64,000 bases of DNA from Bradyrhizobium sp. Ghvi (lineage in GTDB: Bacteria > Pseudomonadota > Alphaproteobacteria > Rhizobiales > Xanthobacteraceae). Shown piece by piece: positions 1 through 8,420 of the stretch. The position numbers and the translations under genes were made by a program. The stretch lies in NCBI RefSeq assembly GCF_900115265.1, contig NZ_FOVU01000005.1, forward strand, positions 186,001-250,000, given 5' to 3'. Every line of letters starts with the position of its first letter. The stretch's first letter is position 1. Below the pieces are notes generated by a model. The model did not search any database, was not told where the DNA came from, and saw only the letters and a list, made by a program, of their open reading frames with translations.

Positions 1-84
1 AGGATCATCGTCCAAATGGTCCTCGTCTCGGAGCTGCCGGCGATCGGGCTGGCAATCCGAGCAAAAGGCGCCGACGCATCATGA
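1..84 (+). CDS. 3' end of an unidentified gene (27 codons visible)
   Basis: The first frame is open from base 1 and stops at TGA 82-84. This overlaps the ATG of the next gene in an ATGA arrangement, the usual sign of translational coupling. The visible tail ends in IRAKGADAS. I cannot identify the family from 27 residues. The overlap suggests it belongs to the same operon as the acetyltransferase and PLP enzyme that follow. Confidence 0.6.
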   Translation, partial: RIIVQMVLVSELPAIGLAIRAKGADAS

Positions 85-953
85 CAACCACAGCTTATCA
101 GGCCCTGGGCCGCAACGATGAAGATGCGGTCCTCCTCCCTTTCGCCAGATCGCATCTGGAAGGCGCCCTGAAGCTCTCGCGGGAGATGTCCTGGCCCTAT
201 CGGCTCGAAGATTGGGATGTCGCGCTGCAGCTGGGAAAAGGCTTTGTTCTGGAGCGCGGCGGGACGGTGATCGGGACCGCGGCATGGTGGCCATATGGTG
301 AGACCCATGCTTCCGCTGGTATGATCATCGTCGCGAAGACCGCTCAGGGCCGTGGCTATGGTGCCCGGCTCATGGATGCGTTGCTGACGTCCGCGCGTCC
401 AAGAAGCATTGCGTTGAATTCGACCGCCGAAGGCCAGGCGCTTTACCAGCGGCGCGGCTTCGTCCCCGTCGGGGTGATCCATCAGCATCAGGGAATTCCC
501 GGCGAACGACACAAGACGTCCCGGTCGGACCTCGTGAGGTCGATGACAGTAACCGATTTTGAGGCGATCATGCGTCTCGATCGCGATGCTACGGGCTTGG
601 AGAGGCGACGAATGCTCGAAAAGCTGCTCCACAGCGGTGATGGGTATGTCCTGCAGCGCGACGGCATGGCACGCGGCTACGCTATCTGCCGGCTTTTCGG
701 CCGCGGTCATGTCATCGGTCCTGTGGTCGCCGAAACTGCGACCGATGCACGGGCGCTGATCGAGGCTGCGCTCGCGCGGCTCGGCAAAGCTTTTGTCCGC
801 ATTGACACCTCCGCCACATCGCAAATCGGGGAGTGGCTGGAACGCATTGGCCTCGAGCAGGTCGGGGATGCCACCACCATGATCCTGGGCACGCCGGCAC
901 CATCGAGCGGGCCGGCGCGCGTCTTTGCGATTCCCAATCAGTCGTTCGGCTAG
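81..953 (+). CDS. GNAT family N-acetyltransferase, two GNAT-like halves
   Basis: This 290-aa protein probably moves an acetyl group from acetyl-CoA to an amine in the cytoplasm; the substrate is unknown. The N-terminal half carries the acetyl-CoA pyrophosphate-binding motif QGRGYGARL at about residues 89-97. The C-terminal half (about 155-275) looks like a second, motif-poor GNAT fold of the kind found in YitH-like proteins. The ATG overlaps the stop of the preceding gene, and an AGGAG for the next gene begins at its own stop. It therefore sits inside an amino-acid-type catabolic operon. The family call is firm and the substrate is not. Confidence 0.85.
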   Translation: MTTTAYQALGRNDEDAVLLPFARSHLEGALKLSREMSWPYRLEDWDVALQLGKGFVLERGGTVIGTAAWWPYGETHASAGMIIVAKTAQGRGYGARLMDALLTSARPRSIALNSTAEGQALYQRRGFVPVGVIHQHQGIPGERHKTSRSDLVRSMTVTDFEAIMRLDRDATGLERRRMLEKLLHSGDGYVLQRDGMARGYAICRLFGRGHVIGPVVAETATDARALIEAALARLGKAFVRIDTSATSQIGEWLERIGLEQVGDATTMILGTPAPSSGPARVFAIPNQSFG

Positions 954-964
954 GAGATATCGAC

Positions 965-2149
965 GTGCTACGCGAGGAGATAAGCGGAACGGACCACCAG
1001 AACGCCGACACGGCTGTCACGCTCGGCAGGCTGGCAACGCCGGCTCTCCTGCTCGATAAGTATCGGCTGGATCGCAATCTCGCTCGCCTGTCTTCGCGCA
1101 TGGCGGAGCGGGGCATCGTGTTGCGTCCCCACATGAAGACCGCGAAATCGATCGATGTGGCTCGGCGCGTCTATCCGTCCGAACCGGGGCCTATCACCGT
1201 CTCCACGCTGGCGGAAGCCGAGTACTTCGCGCGGCACGGTTTTCGCGACATGACTTATGCGGTGGGTCTTGCACCTCACACCGCCGAAAGAGCGATGCGT
1301 CTGCGCAAAGCAGGCGTCGACCTCAAGGTGCTGCTCGATTCGCCGGAGCAGGCAAGAATGCTCGGCGCCGTCGGTCTTGCCGCTGGTGTGACCCCGACCG
1401 CGTTCATCGAGATCGACTGCGATGGTCACCGCGGCGGGCTGACAACGAGCGATCCAAAGCTCATTGCAGTCGCCGCCGCGCTGAGCGAGGCCGGCGTCAA
1501 GCTCGCCGGGATCCTCACCCATGCCGGTGAATCCTACAGCCTCTTCACGCCCGAGTCTCTCGTCGCTGCCGCGGAGAACGAGAGGGCGGTGGCGATCGCC
1601 GCGGCGGGAGCGTTGCGGGGGGCGGGGCACGAATGCCCCATCGTGAGCGTTGGCTCGACCCCGACGGCCCATTTCGCCGAAGACCTGACCGGCGTGACGG
1701 AAATGCGGGCCGGCGTCTACATGTTCTTCGACCTCGTCATGCACGGTGTTGGTGTGTGCACGACGGACGACATTGCAATCTCGGTGCTCACGACCGTGAT
1801 CGGCACGAAGCCCGAGAAGGGCTGGATCTTGGTCGATGCGGGGTGGATGGCGCTGTCGCGCGACCGCGGCACCGCCGCGCAGCGGGTTGACCAGGGGTAT
1901 GGTCTGGTCTGCGACGTGGCCGGCAAGGTCTATCCGGACCTGATCGTCTCCCAGGCGAGCCAGGAGCACGGCATCCTCGCCATCAGGCCCGGCTCGGCTC
2001 ACGCTATGCCCAATCTTCCGATCGGTGCGAAGGTCAGGATTTTCCCCAATCACGCCTGTGCGACGGCGTCGCAACACGAGTTGTACAACGTCGTCTCCGC
2101 CGACAGCGATGCGATCGAAGCGCGATGGCCCCGGATGCACGGCTGGTAG
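965..2149 (+). CDS. DSD1-family PLP enzyme (D-threonine aldolase / D-serine dehydratase-like)
   Basis: This 394-aa fold-type III PLP enzyme should act on a D-3-hydroxy amino acid. The alanine-racemase-like barrel has the likely Schiff-base lysine K58 in RPHMKTAKS. The C-terminal domain ends with NHACAT, where H363 and C365 match the zinc ligands of eukaryotic-type D-serine dehydratase. I chose GTG at 965 because AGGAGAT lies at 953-958, seven bases upstream. The longer open frame back to 833 is only a shadow of the preceding gene. The aldehyde dehydrogenase next door fits aldolase chemistry, since glycine plus an aldehyde would be released. Dehydratase, aldolase and racemase activity cannot be separated from sequence. 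Confidence 0.85.
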   Translation: MLREEISGTDHQNADTAVTLGRLATPALLLDKYRLDRNLARLSSRMAERGIVLRPHMKTAKSIDVARRVYPSEPGPITVSTLAEAEYFARHGFRDMTYAVGLAPHTAERAMRLRKAGVDLKVLLDSPEQARMLGAVGLAAGVTPTAFIEIDCDGHRGGLTTSDPKLIAVAAALSEAGVKLAGILTHAGESYSLFTPESLVAAAENERAVAIAAAGALRGAGHECPIVSVGSTPTAHFAEDLTGVTEMRAGVYMFFDLVMHGVGVCTTDDIAISVLTTVIGTKPEKGWILVDAGWMALSRDRGTAAQRVDQGYGLVCDVAGKVYPDLIVSQASQEHGILAIRPGSAHAMPNLPIGAKVRIFPNHACATASQHELYNVVSADSDAIEARWPRMHGW

Positions 2150-2171
2150 GCCGCCGAAAGGATCGCTTCCC

Positions 2172-3671
2172 ATGGCCTCGCCCCTTCGATACCTGACGGA
2201 AGCCGGCTTCCTCGGAAAATTCTACATCGACGGAGAATGGCGGAAGCCGATCGGATCAGTCGCGGCAGCAACGGCCGTCGTCAATCCGGCGACGGAGCAG
2301 CCGATCGCTGACGTCGCGCTTGGCGATGACCATGACGTTGATTGCGCCATCGCAGCCGCCAGACGAGCCTTTGCCGGCTGGTCCATGACACCGCCTGCCG
2401 AGCGTGCGGCGCTGCTCGATAGGATTCACGCCTTGGTCCTTGAGCGTCTGGAGTTGTTCGCGCAGGCGCTTACGTGTGAGATGGGAGCAGCGATTACCTA
2501 CGCGCGCCGCGCTCAGGTGCCGTTGGCCGCCGAACATATCCGCGTTGCCCGCGACAATCTCGCGAATTATCCGTTCGTCACCCGGCGCGGCAGCACCGCG
2601 ATCATGCGCGAGGCGATCGGGGTCTGCGGTCTCATCACCCCATGGAACTGGCCCCTCTACCAGATCACCGCCAAGGTCGGTCCGGCGCTCGCAGCCGGCT
2701 GCACGATGGTGTTGAAGCCGAGCGAATTGTCACCGCTGAGTGCCTTGCTGTTTGCCGAGGTGATGGACGATGCCGGTTGCCCGCCCGGCGTGTTCAATCT
2801 CGTCAATGGGACAGGTCCGATCGTTGGCGCCGCTCTGGCGTCCCATCCGCAGGTGGACATGATCTCGATCACCGGCTCGACGCGCGCCGGCGTTCTCGTC
2901 GCGCAAGCGGCAGCGCCCACGATCAAGCGCGTCGCCCAAGAGCTCGGCGGCAAGTCGCCGAACCTCATCTTGCCGGACGCCGATCTCAGCCGTGCTGTTC
3001 CGCTCGGTGTCGGCGCCGCCTTCCGCAATCTGGGCCAATCCTGTAGCGCACCGACGCGCATGCTCGTGTCGCGCTCACAGCTCGCGGAGGTCGAGGGATT
3101 GGCGGCGGCCGCCGCATCGGAATTGGTGGTCGGCGATCCCCTGGCGGAAAACACGACCCATGGCCCGATCGCCAACCGGCCGCAGTTCGAGCGCGTGCAG
3201 ACCATGATCGGCGTCGGCCTGGAAGAAGGCGCAAAGCTCGTCATTGGCGGGCCTGGACGGGCCGAGAACCTTCAGATTGGCTTCTATGCGCGACCGACCA
3301 TCTTCTCGAACGTCCATCGCGATATGAGCATCGCGCAGGAGGAAATCTTCGGGCCGGTGCTGTCGATCATCGCGTACGACACCGTGGACGAAGCGATCGA
3401 GATCGCCAACGACACCCTCTATGGGCTGGGCGCCCATGTGCAGGGCACTGATATGGAGACGGTACGGGCAGTCGCCGCGCGAATCCAGTCGGGTCAAGTC
3501 CATCTTAATTATCCTGACTGGGACCCCAATGCTCCCTTCGGCGGATACAAGCGCTCCGGCAACGGTCGCGAGTACGGCGTTGAGGGCATGGAAGAGTATC
3601 TGGAGACGAAGGCAGTTATTGGATTCTCCCCGATAGCTCGATATCGGGTCCGAAAAAGCATCGCGCTTTAA
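2172..3671 (+). CDS. NAD(P)-dependent aldehyde dehydrogenase
   Basis: This 499-aa cytoplasmic enzyme oxidises an aldehyde to the carboxylate. The general base is E257 in QELGGKSPN and the catalytic cysteine is C291 in GQSCSAPTR, both in the expected order and spacing. The NAD-binding region carries the usual PWNWPL motif. I place the start at ATG 2172, giving MASPLRYL, with AAAGGA at 2157-2162. The frame open from 2025 overlaps the PLP gene. It is the third gene of the apparent operon and probably removes the aldehyde made by the PLP enzyme. Its exact substrate is unknown. Confidence 0.9.
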   Translation: MASPLRYLTEAGFLGKFYIDGEWRKPIGSVAAATAVVNPATEQPIADVALGDDHDVDCAIAAARRAFAGWSMTPPAERAALLDRIHALVLERLELFAQALTCEMGAAITYARRAQVPLAAEHIRVARDNLANYPFVTRRGSTAIMREAIGVCGLITPWNWPLYQITAKVGPALAAGCTMVLKPSELSPLSALLFAEVMDDAGCPPGVFNLVNGTGPIVGAALASHPQVDMISITGSTRAGVLVAQAAAPTIKRVAQELGGKSPNLILPDADLSRAVPLGVGAAFRNLGQSCSAPTRMLVSRSQLAEVEGLAAAAASELVVGDPLAENTTHGPIANRPQFERVQTMIGVGLEEGAKLVIGGPGRAENLQIGFYARPTIFSNVHRDMSIAQEEIFGPVLSIIAYDTVDEAIEIANDTLYGLGAHVQGTDMETVRAVAARIQSGQVHLNYPDWDPNAPFGGYKRSGNGREYGVEGMEEYLETKAVIGFSPIARYRVRKSIAL

Positions 3672-3857
3672 ATGAAACTCTTGCCTTGCAACGATACTCG
3701 GTCAGGCTTGAGCAGTTTCGTTCAATCAAGCGGCCAAAATACCGAATATCTTGCGACGTCCTGGATGATTTCAGCACATTCTATCGAGCGCGCGATGCGA
3801 TGAAAGGCTGATCGGAACGTTGCTTCCGTATCCTCGGCAGCAGAGGTTCGTTGAAAC

Positions 3858-5180
3858 ATGTCCCCCCACGTCGAGCGCATTCACAGCGATGAGCGTCTTC
3901 CGGTCGAGGCGGACGTCGTCGTCGTCGGCGGCGGCATCCTCGGCTCTACGGCCGCCTATTACCTGGCGAAGCGCGGCCTCTCTGTGGCGCTGCTCGAGAA
4001 GGGCCACGTCGCCTGTGAACAATCGAGCCGAAACTGGGGTTGGTGCCGTCAGCAGAACCGCGATCGGCGCGAACTGCCGCTCTCGGTGCTCTCCATGCGG
4101 CTGTGGGACGAGCTCACGCGCGATATCAATCGAGACCTCGGATTTCGACGCTGCGGTCTCGTGTATGCGACCCACGACGAGGCCGTGCTCGCCGGTTGGG
4201 AAAAGTGGCGCAAGGTCGCCAGGGAGTACGGCGTCGACACCCGCGTGCTGAGCCGGGCGGAGGTGGCCGAGCGCGTCCCCGAAGCGCGAGCGAAATGGGT
4301 TGGCGGGACTTATTCGGAGCGGGACGGCAAGGCCGAACCTGCTCTGGCCGCGCCGGCTATCGCCGATGCGGCCAGAGTGCTGGGCGCCACAATCCATCAG
4401 GGATGCGCGGCGCGGGCGCTCGACCTGGCCAATGGCAAGATTGCGGGCGTGCACACGGAGAAGGGCTACATCAGAACCAGCGCAGTGCTGTGCGCCGCCG
4501 GCGCTTGGTCCTCGCGCTTCCTTCGGCCGCTCGGGATCAGTTTCCCCCAAGCTAGCATCCGGCAGACTGCACTGCGTTCCACGCCGACAATCAACATAGG
4601 AGAGGCGGTCTCCACACCCTACTGCACGATCACGCGCCGACTGGACGGCAGCTATACGCTTGCGATCAGCGGCAAGGCGAACCTCGAAATCACGCCCCAG
4701 GCTATCCGGTATAGCCGGGAGTTCATGCCGCAGTTCTTGCGTCGCCTGAAGAACGTCAGGCTCGGCGTCGACCGGTCGTTCGTTTCGGGGCCTGATTCAA
4801 TTTCAGCGCTTCTGACCAACGATGATCGAATCTTCGAACAGAATCGCGTGCTGGATCCTCCGCCATTGAAATGGCTGATGAGCCAAGTGATGGAGAGTGT
4901 CCGGAAGACCTTCCCCCAACTCGGCGAGATTAAGATCGACAGCGCCTGGGGCGGCTTCGTCGATTGCACGCCGGACGCAGTGCCTGTGGTATCGCGGGTG
5001 GACGCGGTGGAGGGCCTCGTCCTGGCGGCGGGCTGCTCCGGTCATGGCTTCGGTCTGGGCCCGGGGCTCGGCTATCTGGCCGCAGAGCTTGTCGTCAACG
5101 ATACGCCTTGCGTCGACCCCACACCGTTCCGGCTGTCGCGTCTGGTCGACGGCTCCAAGCTGGACATCGCCGCCATCTGA
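3858..5180 (+). CDS. FAD-dependent oxidoreductase, D-amino-acid oxidase (DAO) family
   Basis: This 440-aa flavoprotein has an N-terminal dinucleotide-binding motif VVVVGGGILGST at about residues 20-31 and the C-terminal FAD motif GCSGHGFGLGPG of the DAO/glycine-oxidase family. It probably oxidises a secondary or D-amino acid to the imino acid. A 186-base gap separates it from the aldehyde dehydrogenase, so it may have its own promoter, but its theme matches the genes before it. The ribosome site is weak (GCAGAGG about 18 bases upstream). A LysR gene converges on it after 245 bases. Confidence 0.85.
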   Translation: MSPHVERIHSDERLPVEADVVVVGGGILGSTAAYYLAKRGLSVALLEKGHVACEQSSRNWGWCRQQNRDRRELPLSVLSMRLWDELTRDINRDLGFRRCGLVYATHDEAVLAGWEKWRKVAREYGVDTRVLSRAEVAERVPEARAKWVGGTYSERDGKAEPALAAPAIADAARVLGATIHQGCAARALDLANGKIAGVHTEKGYIRTSAVLCAAGAWSSRFLRPLGISFPQASIRQTALRSTPTINIGEAVSTPYCTITRRLDGSYTLAISGKANLEITPQAIRYSREFMPQFLRRLKNVRLGVDRSFVSGPDSISALLTNDDRIFEQNRVLDPPPLKWLMSQVMESVRKTFPQLGEIKIDSAWGGFVDCTPDAVPVVSRVDAVEGLVLAAGCSGHGFGLGPGLGYLAAELVVNDTPCVDPTPFRLSRLVDGSKLDIAAI

Positions 5181-5425
5181 AGATCGAGCCGGAAGTCGGG
5201 CCTGATGCGCACCAAGTGAACCAATGTGTCAGCAGACGACTGGGCGAGGACCCCCAGTGCTTCCGCGCTGTCATGTCCGCCGGCGCATCAGCGCAAAGCG
5301 GCAGGAGGATCGAGCTCGACAGGTTCTATGAGGAAACCTTAAGCTGCTCACGCGCTGGGAATTTGATCCCGATTTGAACGGGCTCGCAGGCGATTTTTGG
5401 TGCGCTTCGCGATCAACGATCAATT

Positions 5426-6382
5426 CTAGGACGCAGCGCTTAATCCGTAGCAAGCGGACATTAATCCAAGTTGCGGATACAGCCGGTCGATCGCGGCTAC
5501 CTCTTGTCGCATCTGTGCGACGATCCAATCTCGAATTTCGGCGGCGATGGGCCGCATAGGCCGGTGACGGGGCGGCAGGAACTCGCAGAGGCGGCGCGTC
5601 GTGGCTAGTGTATCGGAGGCCGGCACCAGTGCGCCTGTCAGAAGCCAATGCGAGGTCACAGTCAGCCAGCCAAGAGCAATTCCCTGACCAAGCAGCGCGG
5701 CCTGCACCACCACGGCATAATCGGTGAAGCTCAGCCCCTTGGCTGCGCCGCGGCGTCCGGTCAGCAGCGATGCGTAATCGGCGGACCAGTCGCCCGGCGT
5801 CTCGGCGAGGCGAATGATGGTGTTGCCCTCGGCGGGATCGGTCTCGCCGAGATAGGCAGGGCTGCACATCGGCAGCATGACCTCCTTCATCACCAGCGTG
5901 CCGCCGGAGGATGGCTCGTCACGATCGCGGAAGCGCATGCCGAGATCGACATTCTCTACCGGTCCCCGTAATGCGCCGGAGATGAGTTGGAAGCGCAAAT
6001 CGACCTGCGGAAACTGCTTCTGCAGCTTGTCGATGCGCGGCATCAGCCAATGTGTAGTGAAGGCGGAGGAGACCGACAGCGTCACCGTCTCAGTGCCCTT
6101 GCGGCGCCGCTCGATCTCGACGAGGCCGGTCTCGATGCTGCGGAAGCCTTCGAGCACGCGGCGATACAAGAGCTCGCCTTCCTCGGTGAGCACGGCGCGG
6201 CCCGCTTTGCGGTCGAACAGCCGTACGCCGAGATGCTCCTCCAATTGTCCGAGCATGCGGCTCACCGCGGGCTGCGTCACGTTCAATTCGGCGGCCGCGG
6301 CCGTGAAGCTGCCATTGCGCGCCGCTGCGTCGAAGACGAACAGGGCGTTGCTGGAGGGCAGCATGCGGCGCAGCTCGGGCAT
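5426..6382 (-). CDS. LysR-family transcriptional regulator, GcvA-like
   Basis: This 318-aa regulator has an N-terminal winged helix at about residues 10-68, including FTAAAAELNVTQPAVSRML, followed by a periplasmic-binding-type effector domain (about 95-300). It reads away from the polyamine-type ABC operon starting at 6594, the usual layout of a LysR activator and its target. An exact inverted repeat ATAAC-N5-GTTAT straddles its own start codon and another lies 30 bases further out, so autoregulation is likely. The effector is not evident; an amine or polyamine would fit the target genes. Confidence 0.88.
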   Translation of the reverse strand: MPELRRMLPSSNALFVFDAAARNGSFTAAAAELNVTQPAVSRMLGQLEEHLGVRLFDRKAGRAVLTEEGELLYRRVLEGFRSIETGLVEIERRRKGTETVTLSVSSAFTTHWLMPRIDKLQKQFPQVDLRFQLISGALRGPVENVDLGMRFRDRDEPSSGGTLVMKEVMLPMCSPAYLGETDPAEGNTIIRLAETPGDWSADYASLLTGRRGAAKGLSFTDYAVVVQAALLGQGIALGWLTVTSHWLLTGALVPASDTLATTRRLCEFLPPRHRPMRPIAAEIRDWIVAQMRQEVAAIDRLYPQLGLMSACYGLSAAS

Positions 6383-6396
6383 AACGTCATGTTATG
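6380..6396. promoter_or_regulatory. Inverted repeat at the LysR start codon
   Basis: CATAAC-GTCAT-GTTATG is a perfect 6+5+6 inverted repeat containing the T-N11-A core typical of LysR boxes. It covers the ATG of the LysR gene, so binding there would repress the regulator's own expression. The function is inferred from position and symmetry. Confidence 0.5.
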
Positions 6397-6410
6397 AGGC
6401 GCGTGAGAAT

Positions 6411-6434
6411 TTGGCAATTGCCTGATTTTGCCAA
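6411..6434. promoter_or_regulatory. Second inverted repeat in the LysR/ABC intergenic region
   Basis: TTGGCA-N12-TGCCAA is symmetric, and a GGCAATTGCC palindrome is nested in its left part (6413-6422). It lies between the LysR gene and the ABC operon, where an activating LysR site would be expected. Its sequence differs from the repeat at 6380-6396, so it may bind another protein. Confidence 0.35.
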
Positions 6435-6593
6435 GTCTGGTGTCATCGACACGACAGCCTAAAGATAGGAATTTCCGGAGAAGTTTGGTTGCGGTGCACG
6501 CTGCAACCACCAGTGCTCCGAAATCCTGTCTATAAAGCAGGCTTATGGCGTGCAGTGAGGCACAGCATTGCTAGGGATTGACGGGGTCGATCG

Positions 6594-7673
6594 TTGGACA
6601 AACGAGCGGAAAGCGTCGAGATCAGGTCGGCCAGCAAGGCCTACGGTGCCGTTCGCGCCCTCGACAACGTGTCCCTCAATGTCGGCGCCGGCGAATTCGT
6701 CTCGCTGCTCGGCCCCTCCGGCTCTGGCAAGACCACGCTGCTCGGTATTTTGGGCGGCTTCATCCTCCCGACCTCTGGCACCATCCTGTTCGGCGCCCGA
6801 GACGTCACGTACATGCCGCCGCACAAGCGCGAAATCGGCGTGGTCTTCCAGAACTACGCGCTGTTCCCGCATATGAGCGTCGGCGAGAACGTCGCCTTCC
6901 CCTTACGTGCACGGCGTCTGCCGAAGGCGATCTGGCCCGACAAGGTGCGCGCGGCGTTGTCGATGGTGGGCCTCTCCGGCTACGAGGCACGCGGCATCGC
7001 GCAACTCTCTGGCGGCCAACGTCAGCGCGTGGCGCTGGCGCGCGCCATGATCTTCGAGCCGCGGCTGATCCTGATGGACGAGCCGCTGTCTGCCCTCGAC
7101 AAGCAGTTGCGCGAGACAATGCAGATCGAGCTGCGGGCGCTGCACCGGCGCATCGGCGCCACCATCATCTATGTCACTCATGATCAGCGCGAGGCGCTGA
7201 CCATGAGCGACCGCGTCGCCGTGATGAAGGACGGGAGGCTGATCCAGATCGACGAGCCGGCGCGCCTGCACGATTATCCCGCCGACTCTTTCGTCGCCAG
7301 CTTCATCGGTGAGGCAACGATGCTGCCGGTACGCCGCGTCGATGCCACAAGCGTCGCGCTCGGCAACGCACTGTTGCGCAGTGCCCGCGCCGTTCCCAAC
7401 GGCGACGCCCTGATGCTCGCCGTACACAGCGGAAAGCTGCTGATAGACGACGGCGCGCAGGATGCCGCCTGCAACCGGTTGACCGGGACCGTCACCGATA
7501 TCGTCTATCAGGGCGAAAGCCTGCGCATCTTCCTGGCGCTCGAAGGCGGCATCGCGCTCAGCCTGCGCCAGCCCAGCTATCACCAGGCCTATGGCCGCAT
7601 TCCGCCCCTCGGCGGCAGCCTCACCGTCACCCTCCACCCCGAAGACACCATCGTCGTGCCCCGGGTGGACTGA
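6594..7673 (+). CDS. ABC transporter ATP-binding protein, spermidine/putrescine (PotA) type
   Basis: This 359-aa ATPase should power import through the two permeases encoded downstream. It has Walker A GPSGSGKTT (about residues 41-49), Q-loop VFQNYALFP, signature LSGGQRQRV, Walker B LILMDEPLSALD, H-loop VTHDQREAL and a C-terminal TOBE-type region. The start is an inferred TTG at 6594 with GGGG about 7 bases upstream; no nearby in-frame ATG is available. The operon continues with a HAD hydrolase, an FAD amine oxidase, a binding protein and two permeases, which points to uptake and oxidation of a polyamine or related amine. Confidence 0.88.
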   Translation: MDKRAESVEIRSASKAYGAVRALDNVSLNVGAGEFVSLLGPSGSGKTTLLGILGGFILPTSGTILFGARDVTYMPPHKREIGVVFQNYALFPHMSVGENVAFPLRARRLPKAIWPDKVRAALSMVGLSGYEARGIAQLSGGQRQRVALARAMIFEPRLILMDEPLSALDKQLRETMQIELRALHRRIGATIIYVTHDQREALTMSDRVAVMKDGRLIQIDEPARLHDYPADSFVASFIGEATMLPVRRVDATSVALGNALLRSARAVPNGDALMLAVHSGKLLIDDGAQDAACNRLTGTVTDIVYQGESLRIFLALEGGIALSLRQPSYHQAYGRIPPLGGSLTVTLHPEDTIVVPRVD

Positions 7674-7703
7674 AGCCTTGTTGCAACCTGAGAGAAGAAG
7701 CCC

Positions 7704-8417
7704 ATGTCGACCCAAGCTGCGTTCAGCAATTTCAAGGTTCTCACCTTCGACGTCGTCGGCACCTTGATCGACTTCGAGACCGGCGTGCTCGAAGCCGTGC
7801 GCAAAATCGGAGGCAAGAAGGCGGCCGATCTCAGTGACGAGCAGATATTCGAACCCTACAAGCGTGGCCGCGACAAGCACTACGAGCGCTCCAGCGAGGC
7901 GATGTTCCACGTCTATCGTCATCTCGCCACCGAGCTCGGCCTGCCGGCTGACGATGCGTCCTGCGACGTGTTCCAGCTTTCGGTGCTGCGCTGGGGTCCG
8001 TTCGCGGATTCGGTCGAGGCGCTGAAACGTCTGCGGACGAAATTCCGCCTGGTGGCGATGACCAATGCCGACCGCGTCGCGCTGTCCTGCTACGCGCATG
8101 CGCTGGGCAATCCCTTCGACGACACGGTCTGCGCCGACGACACCGGCGTCGCCAAGCCGAACCCGGAATTCTTCGCCTATAACAAGGGACGCCAGTCGGC
8201 TTTCGGCTACAAACAGTCCGACATTCTGCACGTGGCGCAGAGCCAGTATCACGACATCGCGATTGCGCGGAAGCTCGGCTACAAAGTGTGCTGGATCGAG
8301 CGTCGCCAGGGCATTCCCGGTTTCGGCGGCACGCCGGCGGTTGAGACGCTGACCAAGCCCGACTTCCACTTCCCGACGCTGAAGGCGCTCGCCGACGCCG
8401 CCATCGGACCGGCGTAA
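7704..8417 (+). CDS. HAD-superfamily hydrolase, haloacid dehalogenase type II-like
   Basis: This 237-aa HAD-IA protein has motif I FDVVGTL, with the nucleophile Asp at about residue 16, motif II MTNAD, and a late KPNPEFF lysine motif. The family includes L-2-haloacid dehalogenases and many small phosphatases. Because it sits between the ATPase and the amine oxidase of a polyamine-type operon, a role on a transported or derived metabolite is more likely than dehalogenation. It is preceded by GAGAGAAG and followed after three bases by the oxidase start. Confidence 0.82.
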   Translation: MSTQAAFSNFKVLTFDVVGTLIDFETGVLEAVRKIGGKKAADLSDEQIFEPYKRGRDKHYERSSEAMFHVYRHLATELGLPADDASCDVFQLSVLRWGPFADSVEALKRLRTKFRLVAMTNADRVALSCYAHALGNPFDDTVCADDTGVAKPNPEFFAYNKGRQSAFGYKQSDILHVAQSQYHDIAIARKLGYKVCWIERRQGIPGFGGTPAVETLTKPDFHFPTLKALADAAIGPA

Positions 8418-8420
8418 GGA

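Noticed and set aside
968..2173. 401-codon open frame on the minus strand
   Set aside because: It is the exact shadow of the DSD1-family gene, with Arg/His/Asp-rich composition and no domain.
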